DNA from: Cubamyces lactineus | Taxonomy: Eukaryota; Basidiomycota; Agaricomycetes; Polyporales; Polyporaceae | Length of the DNA: 64,000 nt | Assembly (NCBI GenBank): GCA_022376465.1 | Contig: JACDTU010000022.1 | Span: 1 to 64,000 of the forward strand | Direction: 5' to 3' | Part shown: positions 45,606 through 57,704 of the stretch, piece by piece | Layout: every line of letters starts with the position of its first letter | Position numbering within the stretch: position 1 is the first letter of the stretch | Program-made: the position numbers and the translations under genes | Notes under the pieces: generated by a model | Seen by the model: only the letters and a program-made list of their open reading frames with translations | Databases searched by the model: none | Told to the model about the DNA's origin: nothing

Positions 45606-47021
45606 TGAACATTCTGCTGGCCGATTACTTACTTTACATTTGCATTGTTCGTGTTTCGGATGAGCGGCAAGCACCCATACGCCTTTTCCGCGCGATACTG
45701 TCGTCAAACAAGGAGAAACAGCATCCGCAATACAAACAAGGGCATGGCAGCGCCGCCTAGCACGCGAGAGGAATCCCAACGATTGATCGTGTCCGAAGCT
45801 CTACCCCTCCAATCCTCGTCTGCATGAAGTTCGCAATCGACTTCGTTCTGGAACAGAACGTACAATCTCGGCAACGTACGGCAGAACCACCACCCTAGTG
45901 CTCTACTATGACTCGCTGCTCTCCTACGCCGCACCTCCCCGGATCCGGGCTTACACCTCGCTAGAACTTGGCACAAGCCATCCCCGCACTCCGCTCCCGC
46001 CCAGACACCATCTCGAGCGGTCGAACGCGGCCCAAAACGCACGTCAACCCCTCAGGTATCCCCGAGGTACCACCCCCAATCAACGCGCACCCACGCCCTC
46101 GCGGTTCCGAGAGGTGAGAAGCCGCTGCATCTTCTCGTGCTGGGGCAGTGACTTCCCTCGGGCGATATCGCCAGGGAGGCGATCCGCACGAATAAGGCAG
46201 GAGCGTGGACTCCGTAGGCCGCATAGCAACCCCGGCCCGCCCTTCGTCGGTTTCTGCACTCCGGTGGGACGGAGAGGCTCACAGTGGGGTGGGCCCGACC
46301 TGGGTATGCGCAGAAGGGGATGCGTTTCTCACCAACCATGGGCACGGTATGCAGTTACTGAGGCGTCATTGATTGATGAGATGAGCTTATGCGTCAAGGG
46401 CTGTCCACAACGGCAGCATCAATGACGGCGTCGAGAATAAGGATCCTACCAGCGTAAGCCATTACGTACGTACAATTCTGGTCTGTAAGTGCCACTCGGA
46501 TGACTGCCACCCTCAGGCAACACCAGAGCGCGCAGCTCACCCTGACTCGCTGGCCACGAGTTGCAGTGCATCGTACGCTCTTAGCCAGCTCTAGATTAGA
46601 CGCACGGAGGGGAGGGAGGACTCGCAGATATCCCGGTCCACGCCCGCTCCCATCGGCGCCCGGCATCCGCATTACGGCGTTCCCATCTGCCTATCCGCCC
46701 TCCTGCGCGTTCTCTCGCCTTGTCATGCATGAGAACTGGTGGCGGATCCCAGGATACGTGTTCACGCCCATACCCAAATCACGTATGCACCCCGCATCCG
46801 GGAGCAAGCCGGCGCCGTCGCGACGTTCATATAATAGGTGTCCGTCTACACCTGCGTGACGCACCCGTGAGGACCCCCTGGACGGCCCTGTCGCCGCGCA
46901 GAGTTTCGCCAAACGACATACCACAAACCGCGAAGTCGGCGAGGCGGATATCCTGCCGCAGAGCACACGCACCTCGATCCGCTGCGGTACTCCAGTCTTG
47001 AAATCGCCTGCAATATCCCAG
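45606..47021. other. intergenic with a dispersed repeat
   Basis: About 1.4 kb. A stretch at about 46711-46985 resembles 56811-57060 (see repeat entries). The rest shows overlapping Arg/Pro-rich frames without domains. Confidence 0.45.
46711..46985. repeat. dispersed diverged repeat, copy 1
   Basis: Shares TCTCGCCTTGTCAT, GGCGGATCCCAG versus GGCAGATCCCAG, GCCGGCGCCGTCGCGACGTTC versus GCCGGCTCCGTCGCGGCGTTC, TTCATATAA and a distal (GCGGAYATCCTGC) block with 56811-57060. Lengths are approximate. It may be an old element or a gene fragment. Confidence 0.55.
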
Positions 47022-48106
47022 ATGTCCGAGGCATCCACACCCCTCACGCCTGCGACAGACCCCAACTCGTCCAGCTCGACGCTCGTGAACCACCCGCATC
47101 CTCCACCCGGCATGTTCCCCTCTACAGCAGACCCTGACACTACCTCGTCTACGTCCGCTTCTGACCCTCCCCAGCCAGATGGCGTCGCGACGCCACACGC
47201 CACTCTGCGGACAATCGACGAGCTTCCCGCAGCAGGCGGCGGAGATCCTCTCTGGACGTACCGTCTCTCCGCGTCGTTTGGGACAATCGCCGAGCAGATC
47301 GCCGCTGCCTCGCGTGCGCTCGCCTCCGTCCCCGTCCCCGTGCCTACGGGTGCGGGTCCACTGGCGGCGGGAACAGGAGGTGGATCAGCAGAAGCAGGCT
47401 TGCGCGGAGAGGTAGCCGCGCTGGCGAAGCGCCTCGAGGGCATTGAGCGCGCGCAGGAAGCGATCGATGCGCAGCTGAAGAGTGTACAGGAAAAGCTTGG
47501 ACGGCTGCAGCTTTTAGAGGCGCGGGTGCGGGGACAGAAGGAGGAGAAGGGCCACCAGGACGGTGTGACGGTCGAGGAGGTTGTCGTCACCTCGCGCGAT
47601 GGTTCTGGTGGAGATGGTGCAGTGGGCGAAGGTGGGGGCGAGTTCAAGAGCGCGGTAGAGATGGCGATCGAGGAACTGCAGAAAAAGGTGGAAGGCGTGA
47701 TAGAAACGATCAAACTCGAGTGCGTTTTTCCATCGTTATCTACCTATGACTTTAGCCTCGCCTTACTGATGGTCTTACGCGTAACGCGTACAAGCAGCCA
47801 GGCGCGACTGTATGCGCGACTGCACAACGCGACGGTAACTGCGAACAAGATGGCGATCCAGGCACCCGTCATGGCGAACGGCAAGACGCCGCCCAACTTT
47901 CCAAACACGAAGGGCGAGTTCGAGCATCTCACGAGTACGTAGTCCCCCGCCCTTAGCACTTCTCCCTCTCGCGCTGACGGTAATCCACTTCTACAGAGGA
48001 GCGATACGAGGCCCTCCTCAAAGGGTACAACGTACCAATCAAAGGTGACACAAACGCGAAGAGAGAAGCGTTGCGCGAGTTTATTGGCCTCACACCACCC
48101 GCATGA
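47022..48106 (+). CDS. coiled-coil protein of unknown function
   Basis: Start MSEASTPLTPATD. The N-terminal ~75 residues are Ser/Thr/Pro-rich and disordered. A central part (AEAGLRGEVAALAKRLEGIER, LKSVQEKLGRLQLLEARV) is helical with heptad spacing, and an acidic Gly-rich loop precedes a second helix (AIEELQKKVEGVIETIKLD). Intron 1 (GTGCGT... to ...AAGCAG) leads to ARLYARLHNATVTANKMAIQ. Intron 2 (GTACGTAGTCC... to CTACAG) leads to KERYEALLKGYNVP and TAFIG-like tail REFIGLTPPA, with TGA at 48104-48106. The first upstream in-frame codon is a TTG, so the ATG at 47022 was chosen. No enzyme motif; likely an intracellular scaffold. Confidence 0.72.
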
Positions 48107-50523
48107 AGGGTCAAACAACAAAGGAAGATGTCGTAGGCAGACAACGGCCCAAGGTACTGTCTGATAGGTACCGATCGCAAAAGGCGGGTGGAAGGATGTT
48201 GGCTGCGTTTGCTTTGACGATAGAATAGACTACGTAGTACGTACCGCTCACAACCGGCAGACACACAAACCGAATAGTCATAACGCAGCCTGGGCCTTAG
48301 CTCTGCTCAGCGCCAGTGTCGGCTACAGCAGTACCAACTAGGTGACACAACTTTCATGAGCCAGAGAGTAAGCCCAGAAACGGTCTCAAGACGAGCCGTG
48401 CAACAGAAGACAGACAGAAACAGCCAGAAATCCGACTCGAAGCAGTCTGCCCGCATCGTCTTGTAGATAGCCGAGGAACGTCAATGTTGTTTTTCTTTCC
48501 TTTTCTGTTTTTTTTGTTAGTCAACTTTGAAGGATTTAGCGATAGGCAGTCACACCTCAGACGCAGGTAGAGAGACAAAGGCGAAGAAATATAGCAACCC
48601 TCCGTCCGAGTGATCGAGTGAAAAGGTTTAGCGCTTGTTGCACGAACGGGCGCTTATTGTAATCCGTTGAATCCGTTTTACAGTACCGTGCCCGTTACAA
48701 CTCATCCACCCGGTCCAGATATCCTGAGTCGGCGTGAACACGACATGTGCTGCAAGCAGGATAACCCTCGGCCCTCGACTGGTGCCGGCATATCTGATAG
48801 ATGAACACGGATGGATACGAGAGTTTTTGCAACTCTCATACACGGGATGCGCTCCTAGCTGGATATACTACACGCGACACCCTCACTCTGAGCAAACGGC
48901 CAGCACGCACAGCCGCTGATCGGACCAAGAATGCGACGATATCCTCGTAAGGCGACAATCGGTATGCCACAAAGCTAGTCAATCCAGTGTATGTGGGTAT
49001 CCCCTCACCTCAGCAACTCAGCACATACCTATAGAGCCCTTCATGACGTTCGTAGATATCTGGTAGCAGCATGGCATGACCCGGAGGCGGCGCATCGTCT
49101 GACATGACACCGTTCCGTCGCGAGGCTGCGGGTGTAGTTGGTGGCAGATAGTGACTGGATATATAGCTGGTAGTCGCTTCGTGTATGTGGCAGGAGGTGG
49201 ATGGGGCCGGGGCCGGGCCTAGCTGCGCTGACGGTTTTACTGGAGTTTCACTGAAGTCGTCCATCGTTGACGCTCAGAAAGTAGAAAGCGTCAACAAGTC
49301 TCGTACAGGCGCTCATGTGGGTCCACTGACGCCCACTTGGCCGATCGGATCGAATTTTCATTTGAAGCAGTTGACCAGTGTTCAGTTCATGCGGAGAAGT
49401 ATCATTACCAAAGACTTCCATCTGCGAACACTACCACTAGGGCTTTCCCCCGGCTATTTGTTGCACACGCACCTGGCTCCATGACCTTAGATCGTATATG
49501 CGACTCTTCTCACGTAACAACTGATATTCTGCCTGGTGAAATCAACCTCGGGACAGCATTCCTTCAGGCTGCCACCTTACTCGTACTTTCTCCGCACAGC
49601 AAACCCTCCTCAAGAGATTCTCCGCATCCGTATACAAATCGATCAACACTTCTGTAATTAACACACGAATTGGCTCGATTACATACATTGTATGCAGATA
49701 TCCTGAACATGCAAGTTGCGCTGGACTTGCTTCGACGGGGTCAACCACGGAAATGCAATAATATATGGGGATAACACGTTTTATGTCATAAACACTATAT
49801 CCTCCTGATATCTGACTATTGTTCAGGACAGGAACCGAAGCGGAACCATAGCGATCGAGGTGCGGTTATCCTCCAGTACGCAAGCCTCGGGCTGTCTTTG
49901 CATTCGACATATTCGTTCTAGGTTTGGACCACGACATCTGATGTAACTGACACGCAGTGTATCCATAGGCCGTGTGCATTCCCTTCCTTGCCACGAACCA
50001 GGTATCGCCATATCAAGCATGACTATAGCTAACTTGAAGCTGTTCGTCGTTCGTACATCCAGATGTGCTGGCAGAGAAATACCAGTCAACACAGCCCCCA
50101 GGATACGGAGATATCTGCAGATATATTCCAACACGACTCATGACATGGCGGAGCGACCACAGAGGAGCATACAAGTAGCCGTCTCCTCTGAGTTCCTGCA
50201 CCTCAGCTATTGCCAGCTTCCCTACCTTAATCTGAACATCGTTCTACTCTAAGAATCATGTCGCACTCTCTTACTCCGCCATTTTTCCAAGAGGAGGACG
50301 ATGTATGCTCCTAATCCTTACCTTTGAGATCAGGATCAAAGCTGACCCTTGGCTAAGGCCGCTCTCCCATCCCAAATGCCTATAAATCACCCCGACGCTC
50401 CGATTGTCGATAGCGGTCCATCCCAACTCCAGCCTTATAACGATTGCATGGATTCGCTCGAGTATGCAGGAGAAATATCGCAAAACGGCGATGCTATATA
50501 TGTTGTGAGCATGAATTTTCCAG
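48107..50523. other. intergenic, no gene confirmed
   Basis: About 2.4 kb. A minus-strand frame at 49264-49029 (MDDFSETPVKPSAQLG...) ends in a GTATGT donor after HEGLYR and could be a first exon, but no following exon was found. A T-rich run lies at 48487-48520. The 5' part of the interrupted gene may extend into the right end. Confidence 0.35.
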
Positions 50524-51581
50524 GAGCGTCCTGAGGATGTCCTCCCATTCTCTGAATCCAACACGCCACAGTTCCCCGCTACGAGTGGATTACTTAATGC
50601 CCCTGACTCCCTGCCAACTAACATAGACCAGCTCGAAAGCCCTCCGCCACCGACGATATGGTACCCCCAATTCGCGCCCACTATCCCTCCGCAGCTCATG
50701 ACGGTTGACAATGTGTCCCTGAAACGCGACCAAAACGTCGGAGCCCTGTCAAATCTTGCTTCTATCGGCTATGTTGACAATAACTCACTCTCATTCGAGA
50801 CCGTCGCACCCCAGACCCCAGACCGTCCCGGTAGGACACTTTCCTCGTCGTTTCTTCGCCTCGGTACTGACTCTTCCCAGGCTACTCTACTCAGGTCAAT
50901 GTTCCTGCAGAAGGAGTACCGAGCATGGCACAGGCTCAAGACCAGGATTTCATGCTGTCTGCGAACACATTGTCGGCTCAAGATCTCCCGCTAGATCGCT
51001 TGCTCTTGATCCCTCAGACCCCGTACAAGAGTACTGGCGATAAGTATGTGCCTCAGATCGTCAACGCATCTGCAGCCCTGGCGCGCAAAGACGCCCTCCC
51101 TGCTATGTTCTATAAGAGCAGCGCTGCTGCAGGCGTAGGCCGTGCCGGCAAGAAATTTCAAGTTCGATTCAAAGTAGGTGTATTTATCTATTGACTCGGC
51201 GACTCCGGAGAGGACTTGTACGGAATTAACATGCTACGTGCTGCCACAGTTCAACGGGTCGGAAGATTTTACCTCCAAGCAGCACAACAAATACTGTGTC
51301 GAGAAACACTGGTCGAATTTCACCCAGCTCGGGCCCAAGCGTAAGACTCGGCAGTCTCCGTGCTCGATAGGCAGTCTCCTTCATATCATCGCCTATGACC
51401 TACACGACTTCATGGTCAGCCTTGGTATTGTACACCGCCTCGGGCGTGTCGTGTGACGATGAACGGCTTTCTGACTCGTTCGATCTGATCTCGTGTCTCA
51501 TAGGTATTGCTCAAGAACAAGGGCGCTCCATTGAGGCTGAACTCGTTCGAGGTCGACTTTAACGACATCCTCATTGTGGAT
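50524..51581 (+). pseudogene. 5' part of a host gene cut by the copia insertion
   Basis: Exons chain as ERPEDVLPFSESNT...PPPTIWYPQFAPTIPPQL...NVGALSNLASIGYVDNN, then GYSTQVNVPAEGVPS...DLPLDRLLLIPQTP...GKKFQVRFK, then FNGSEDFTSKQHNKYC...LHIIAYDLHDFM, then VLLKNKGAPLRLNSFEVDFND and ILIVD at the LTR edge. All junctions are GT-AG and in frame. The reading continues after the element at 56370 (IPRVTDACIQPVF...). No family is recognised; the 5' end and start codon are uncertain because the exon before 50524 could not be fixed. If the element is not removed, the protein would run into LTR sequence (CRNVYAAERG...). Confidence 0.7.
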
Positions 51582-51811
51582 TGTCGGAATGTCTACGCCG
51601 CCGAGCGTGGCGCGCCCTCTCGCGCCGCCTCGGAATCCCTCGTCCGCGCTGCGCTTACTCAGCGCTAGAGTCCCCGCCCTACCGTAGATAGATAGTTCGC
51701 GACCACTAACTTGTATAGTAGGTACCGACGAGTATAAATACAGGCGGACGCGAGCCTCCCGCTCGTCGTCCTCGTTCGTACTCTACGTCCTCACTAATAG
51801 TCCGCTCGACA
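51582..51811 (+). repeat. 5' LTR of the copia element
   Basis: 230 bp, TG...CA ends, with TATAAAT at 51733-51739 as the promoter TATA box. Confidence 0.93.
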
Positions 51812-51823
51812 GGTTATGAGCCC
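51812..51823 (+). promoter_or_regulatory. primer-binding site, half-tRNA type (Met)
   Basis: GGTTATGAGCCC directly after the LTR is the complement of GGGCTCATAACC, the anticodon stem-loop (CAU) of a Met tRNA rather than a tRNA 3' end. Priming from an internal cut of tRNA-iMet is known for Drosophila copia. Confidence 0.65.
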
Positions 51824-51975
51824 TGCTTGGCTCTGACCGTACCGCTCGCCCTTACCCGCACTTACTCTACTTGCCTTTTAATCTCCGCTTGACTCTGACT
51901 CTCACTCGTCTGCTTATCCGCGCTTAACCCCTCGTTTTTCCCATCGCTCATCTCGTCCCGCCACCCCACAGTGCC

Positions 51976-54900
51976 ATGACCGACGACTCGTCCTCGAGCT
52001 ACCGCATCGAGCCGCTCAACGGCGACAACTACCACACCTGGCGAATCCAAATGGCCGACATCCTCGCCGAGCTCGAGCTTTGGGAGTACGTCACCGGCAC
52101 ATGTACTCTCCCGGCCGATCCAGCCCAGCAACCTGTGTGGCACAAGAAGGACGCCAAGGCTCTCCGTGCCATCCGCCTCCGCATCGCAAAGGACGTCCTG
52201 GTGTACGCTCAAGACGCGAAGACCTCCAAAGAGGCCTGGGACACTCTCGCTGAAACTTTCCAAGAAAACGGCCCGATCGGAATCATTCAAGTGCGACGAA
52301 AGTTTTTCCGCGCCCAATGCCCCGAGGGAGGAGATATCGAGGAGCATCTCCGTAAGCTCCGTTCGTACAGGTCCGAGCTTCATGCTCTGGGCCAAACCGT
52401 CACCGACGCTGACTTCGCCATGGTCATTCTGACCTCTCTCCCTGACTCCTGGGACCCCTTCATTCGTGCCATCGACCCCTCGGACGTCATCTCCTCCAAT
52501 GGCCAGCCACCTCGCCTCACGTCTGCAAAGCTCATTGCTCGCATCCACCAAGAAGACCGACGTACGAAGCGCGATGAAGAACCCGAAACTGCGCTGAAGA
52601 CCATCGACAAATCAACCTCGACCTGCCACAAGTGCGGCCGGCGCGGCCACTGGGCGCGTGAATGTCGTTCTGGCAGACCGCGCCCCGGCCAACGCTCAGG
52701 ATCCGAACACCGCCCTCGTCGTGATCAAGATCCTCACGCTCACATTCGACCAACTCGCGCCCGCGCACGCGTGACGACGACTCCCGCGCGTATGTTGCCG
52801 ATGCAGAAACCAGCGAGTCCGACGGCGACACACCTGCCCGCCAAGTCATGGGAACCATCTGGCTTGCTGAAGACGCCCCCGACGCCTCCGACACTGCCCT
52901 CGCTGCAAACCAGCCCGATGTCTACTACCTCGACTCCGGCGCCACAACCCACGTCGCCTGCGACCGTGTCCAATTCCGCGACTACACGGAGACGCCCAAC
53001 AAGATTATTCAAGGTGTCGGCAGCTACAGTATTGCCCAGCACGGCCAAGGCTCTGTCCCCATTCTTGCTCGCTCCGACCACGGCAGTCCCACCTCGCTCA
53101 CTCTCACCAGCGTCGCCCACGTCCCATCTGCCACTCACAACCTCATCTCCGTCGCGCGCCTCACTGAAGCCGGTGCGAACGTGGTGTTCCGGGGTGACAC
53201 TGTCGAAATCCGAGACGCCCATGGCTCGCTTATTATGACTGGCACCAAGGCTGGCCGTCTATACCGCTTGCATGTAACTACTAACTACGACGCTGCCTTA
53301 AGCGTGCGAAATGGACGCACGTGGGACGACTGGCACCGCACATTCGCCACCTCAACTATGAGTACTTGCGTGACATGGCCCGAAAGCAACTTGTCATTGG
53401 CATGGACGTTGACAAGTCTGTCCCTGCCAGTGAGCAGTGCCGTGCTTGTATCGAAGCCAAGCAACACCGTGAGCCTTTCCCAAAGCAGTCATTCACTTGT
53501 GTCGGGCAGATCGGCGATCTTGCCGTCTGCGACATGTGGGGACCCGCACGCCATCGCGGTGCTCATGGTGAGCGCTACTTCACCCTCTTCACCGATGCCC
53601 GTTCGCGCTACGCAGTCCGTTTCTTCTCCGGAGACAAGAAGGATCAAATTGAAGCATTCCGTGGCTATCGTGCTTTCCTTAAGACCCAGAAGAACACCCG
53701 CCTCAAGGCTGTGCGTGTTGACAACGGCAAGGAGCTCGTCAACCGTCACACCAAGAGCTTCCTCCGCGCGCATGGCATCCGCCTCGAACTCACCGCCGCT
53801 CACTCGTCCGCTCAAAACGGCATCGCTGAACGATCGTTTCTCACGGTCCTCAACGCCGCACGCGCAATGCTCTTCGAGTCTAACTTGCCCATCAAACTTT
53901 GGCCTGAAGCCGTCAACTATGCAATCTACCTCAAGAACCGCTCCCTGACACGTGTGCTCCCTGGTACGACTCCGTACGAGGCCTTCTGGGGCCGCAAGCC
54001 CGACGTCTCTCAGCTCCGCCCTTTCGGTGCTGTGTGCTGGGTGCTCCGTCAAGACACCACCTGGCACAAGCTTGCTCGCAAGTCGCGCCCATGCCGCTTC
54101 CTCGGCTTCTCTGAAGAGTCTCGCGCCTACCGCATCTATGATCCCGCAACACGTCAAGTCATCACATCGCGTAACGTCATCTTCGACAAGACCGGCTACG
54201 CATTTGAGGGGGAGTTTCCCTCCGTGCCTCCTCCAGCGGTTGAGGGGGAGAACTCCACCCAGCAGCAACCACCTCCGGAGCCCCCGACTACACCCCCTCG
54301 TGTCTCTGCTCCCCCGGTGACTCCCCAAGCGCCTGTCAAGCCATCCCCATCTCAGATCCCCATCTACTTGCGCAGCACACGGCGCGCTGGCACAACAACT
54401 GACTACCGCAAGCTCAACAACCCCGACGCGCGTAAGCCAGCGCCCCGCTTCCAGAAGCCTGCCAGTCCCACACCCGAGGCAAATCCCGACCCCGGAGCTG
54501 CTGCCGCCACTGCTGCCACTGCTGAACTCGCGCTAGAAGACGTCATTTTCATCGCTAATGCCAATGATGACCCACAGTCCCTCGCAGAAGCACAGTCACG
54601 GCCTGACTGGCCCGAATGGAAGGCTGCGATGGATCGCGAGATGGACCAGCTCCGACGGCTCGGCACCTACAAGCTTACGACGTGCCCGCCCGACCGTAAG
54701 CCCATTGGCTGCAAGTGGGTTTTTCGCATCAAGCGCGATTCAACCGGACGAATCACCAAGTACAAGGCACGCCTCGTGGCTCAAGGCTTCACACAGATCC
54801 CTGGTGTCGATTACATTGAGACGTTCGCCCCTGTTGTTCGCCTCGAGACCCTCCGCCTCTTGCTGGCCATCGGCACCCTCCTTGGTCTCGACATTCAAGT

Positions 54901-56114
54901 CATTGACATCGTCGGCGCCTACCTCAACGGCCAGCTGCGCGAGGAGATCTACATGCGGCAGCCGCCCATGTACGAAGACGGCACCTCTGCTGTCTGGCTG
55001 CTCCTACTCACCCTTTACGGACTCAAGCAGTCCGGCCACGAGTAGAACGCCAAGCTCGACAGAGTCTTCAAGAAACTTGGATTTACGCGTTTGATCTCCG
55101 ACCAGTGCGTCTATATCCGCCGGCGCGAAAACGAGCTTGCAATCGTTGCTGTCCACGTCGATGACATGACCGCCCTCACATCATCACGCCAGGTCACCGA
55201 GGCCCTCAAACGCGAACTTGCTGAGCATTTCGAGCTATCCGACCTCGGCCCCATTCGACAAGTCGTCGGCCTCGAAGTCACTCGCGACCAAGCCGCCGGC
55301 ACACTCGCCCTCCGCCAATCGCAATACATTGATCGCGTCCTCGAGCGCTTTGGCATGGCCAATGCAAACCCGGTCGACACCCCGCTCGATCCGCACGTCC
55401 GTCTGCGCGCGCACACCGGTCCCGAAAATCCCGAACTCCGTACGCTCTACCAGGCAATGGTCGGCTCGCTCATGTACGCCGCCATCGGCACGCGCCCGGA
55501 CATTGCCCACGCTGTCCAACAACTCAGTCAATACTCAAGCAATCCGGCGCCCGAACATGTCACCGCAGCAAAGCGCGTGCTCCGCTACCTCAAGGGTACC
55601 CGCGACCTCGGCATTGTCTACCGACGCGACGACTCGACGACGGCACTCGAGCCAATCGGCTACTCCGACGCCGACTGGGGTAACGACCCGGACGACCGAC
55701 GCTCCATATCTGGCCAAGTCTTCTCCTCGCCAGTGGCCCCGTCTCTTGGTCCTCACGCAAGCAACGCACCGTCGCGAAGTCATCAATGGAAGCCGAGTAC
55801 ATGGCAGCCAGCCTCGCAACCTCCGAAATCGTGTGGCTGCGCGCGCTGCTCGCCGAACTCGGATTTGCGCCCGCAACCCGACCACCCTCTTCGTCGACAA
55901 CCAGAGCGCCATCGCGTCGGCAAACGCGCAGGTCTCACACGCCCGTACGAAGCACATCGACATTCACTATCATTTCGTACGCGAGCGGATCGCCTCTCAC
56001 GAGGTGACGGTGACCCACTGCGCATCCGAGGATAACATCGCCGACGCGCTTACGAAGGCTCTCCCTCGCCCGCGCTTCAAGACGCTCGTGTTACGCATGG
56101 GCATGAACGCCTGA
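51976..56114 (+). pseudogene. copia Gag-Pol polyprotein, frame-broken
   Basis: Gag starts MTDDSSSSYRIEPLNGDNYHT and ends near the zinc knuckle CHKCGRRGHWARECRS (52624-52671). Protease: YYLDSGATTHVACD. GAG-pre-integrase and integrase from about 53320 to 54100 (CRACIEAK, WGPARHRG, ELTAAHSSAQNGIAERS). Reverse transcriptase: KWVFRIKRDSTG, FAPVVRLETLRLLLA and VAVHVDDMTAL (the DD catalytic pair). RNase H: MEAEYMAASL, FVDNQSAIA, HIDIHYHFVRE. The reading frame steps by one base near 52725-52770, 53345, 55721 and 55870, each as a one-base loss, and TGG appears as TAG at 55043-55045 after GHE. Stop at 56112-56114. Confidence 0.9.
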
Positions 56115-56123
56115 CGCTCGGCG

Positions 56124-56134
56124 TCGAGGGGGAG
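56124..56134 (+). other. polypurine tract of the copia element
   Basis: GAGGGGGAG directly before the 3' LTR; primes plus-strand synthesis. Confidence 0.75.
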
Positions 56135-56364
56135 TGTCGGAATGTCTACGCCGCCGAGCGTGGCGCGCCCTCTCGCGCCGCCTCGGAATCCCTCGTCCGC
56201 GCTGCGCTTACTCAGCGCTAGAGTCCCCGCCCTACCGTAGATAGATAGTTCGCGACCACTAACTTGTATAGTAGGTACCGACGAGTATAAATACAGGCGG
56301 ACGCGAGCCTCCCGCTCGTCGTCCTCGTTCGTACTCTACGTCCTCACTAATAGTCCGCTCGACA
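56135..56364 (+). repeat. 3' LTR of the copia element
   Basis: 230 bp, identical by eye to the 5' LTR; TATAAAT at 56286-56292. Confidence 0.93.
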
Positions 56365-56477
56365 TGGATATTCCGCGCGTCACGGACGCGTGCATTCAGC
56401 CCGTCTTCGCCATTCTTCCTGAGGCCGAAGAGAAATATGTCATTCGGTTTGAGGCCACGAATACATATGAAGCCTAG
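56365..56477 (+). pseudogene. 3' part of the host gene cut by the copia insertion
   Basis: After one TGGAT copy the frame reads IPRVTDACIQPVFAILPEA, EEKYVIRFEATNTYEA and stops at TAG 56475-56477. It joins the ILIVD end at 51581 with no base lost once the element and one target duplicate are removed. Family not recognised. Confidence 0.7.
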
Positions 56478-57704
56478 GAGCCCACTATCCCGGTTCGAAA
56501 CGAGAATCCCTTCATACTTCAAGGACCCCTTCCCCTATACTCCTCGCTTCTATTGCTTCCTCGACCGTACGATCGTTAGCACCGTCACTCTCCGTTGATT
56601 CCCTACCGTAGTGCAATGACCCCATCCTAATCGCCAGTGAATGTATGTCATCGCCCCCTTACGTCAATAATATTATGATGTACGAATTGCCTCGACCCAC
56701 TGTGATACAGTTATATCTGAGGTATTCAGCCTCGTCGAATGAACGATCGATGACATTGACGCAGTGCGACAGGGTGCGGCAGAGAGGTTTCCCTGGGTCA
56801 CGCCCACAATATCTCGCCTTGTCATCATGTCATGTACAAGAACCGGCGGCAGATCCCAGACCATATCCAGAACACGTACACCCGTATCCAGAGGCACGCC
56901 GGCTCCGTCGCGGCGTTCATATAACATGGACTCGCCTCCAGGCAACCATAATTGCGCGGTGCACACCTGGATAATCTCGTCAGTCTATCTAGATCACACA
57001 TCTCCGACTCCCACGGAGTTCAATACGCGGACATCCTGCTGTGCGCCCCGATCTGCTGAGATTCATCCGCTGGTGGCAGAGTCGCACCTCCACTAATACG
57101 TGCCAATGTAAGCACCGCATGGCAACGCCCGGAAACCCTGCAAGTACAGTAAATCGTGTGGCGTGCCTTACCAGCGCTCGTATCAAGCCTAGGCCGGGCC
57201 GGTGCCACTTCCCTAGCAAGCATTCGGAGAGGAGTCCGAGGCACACGTACCCCTCGCGATACTCGACCCACATATGGCGCAGGTTTCGCGGCCGAACGCC
57301 CCCGCGTGACTGCATCCTGCATCGAGAGGTCTCTGAAGGGGCAGCGCGAATGTTTGCTACTCCGCGCGTCTAATACACGGGTCGGCCGAGCCTCGCTAAG
57401 TCGATGATGATGGGCTCCAGCGAGCAGCTAAGACCGCACAGCATAAATAGCCCCTGAAGATGGAAGTCGTGTTGTAGGCTTGGCATACGTTCCCGCATCC
57501 TCAGATCGCAGTGCGCACACGCCAGTCCCAGGACATATACACATAAACAGCTCAAATCCGAGTCACAATCATTGCAACCAACAAGATCTATACCCATCAC
57601 GCTCGACCCAGTACGTCACGCATGCTGTGTACAGATCGTCTTGTTTAAGAAGTGTTCAACCAGACTTACAGATCACACACCGCGACACGACGCGACAACC
57701 CGCC
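56478..57704. other. intergenic with a dispersed repeat
   Basis: About 1.2 kb between the end of the split gene and the methyltransferase. It holds the second repeat copy. No other gene was recognised. Confidence 0.45.
56811..57060. repeat. dispersed diverged repeat, copy 2
   Basis: Same order of conserved blocks as 46711-46985. One frame ends HAGSVAAFI* here and QAGAVATFI* in copy 1, so the pair might be remnants of one protein's C-terminus. Confidence 0.55.

Larger units (their letters stand above)
51582..56364 (+). mobile_element. Ty1/copia LTR retrotransposon, 4.78 kb
   Basis: Two 230-bp LTRs (51582-51811, 56135-56364) that look identical base for base, each starting TGTCGG and ending CTCGACA. 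The host duplication TGGAT lies at 51577-51581 and 56365-56369. A primer-binding site and a G-rich polypurine tract are in place. Domain order Gag, CCHC zinc knuckle, protease, integrase, reverse transcriptase, RNase H is that of Copia. Its coding region carries four apparent single-base losses and one stop, so this copy may be non-autonomous despite its youth. Confidence 0.95.

Noticed and set aside
49010..49264. Minus-strand first-exon candidate MDDFSETPVK...
   Set aside because: Good donor after HEGLYR, but no downstream exon found and no family recognised.
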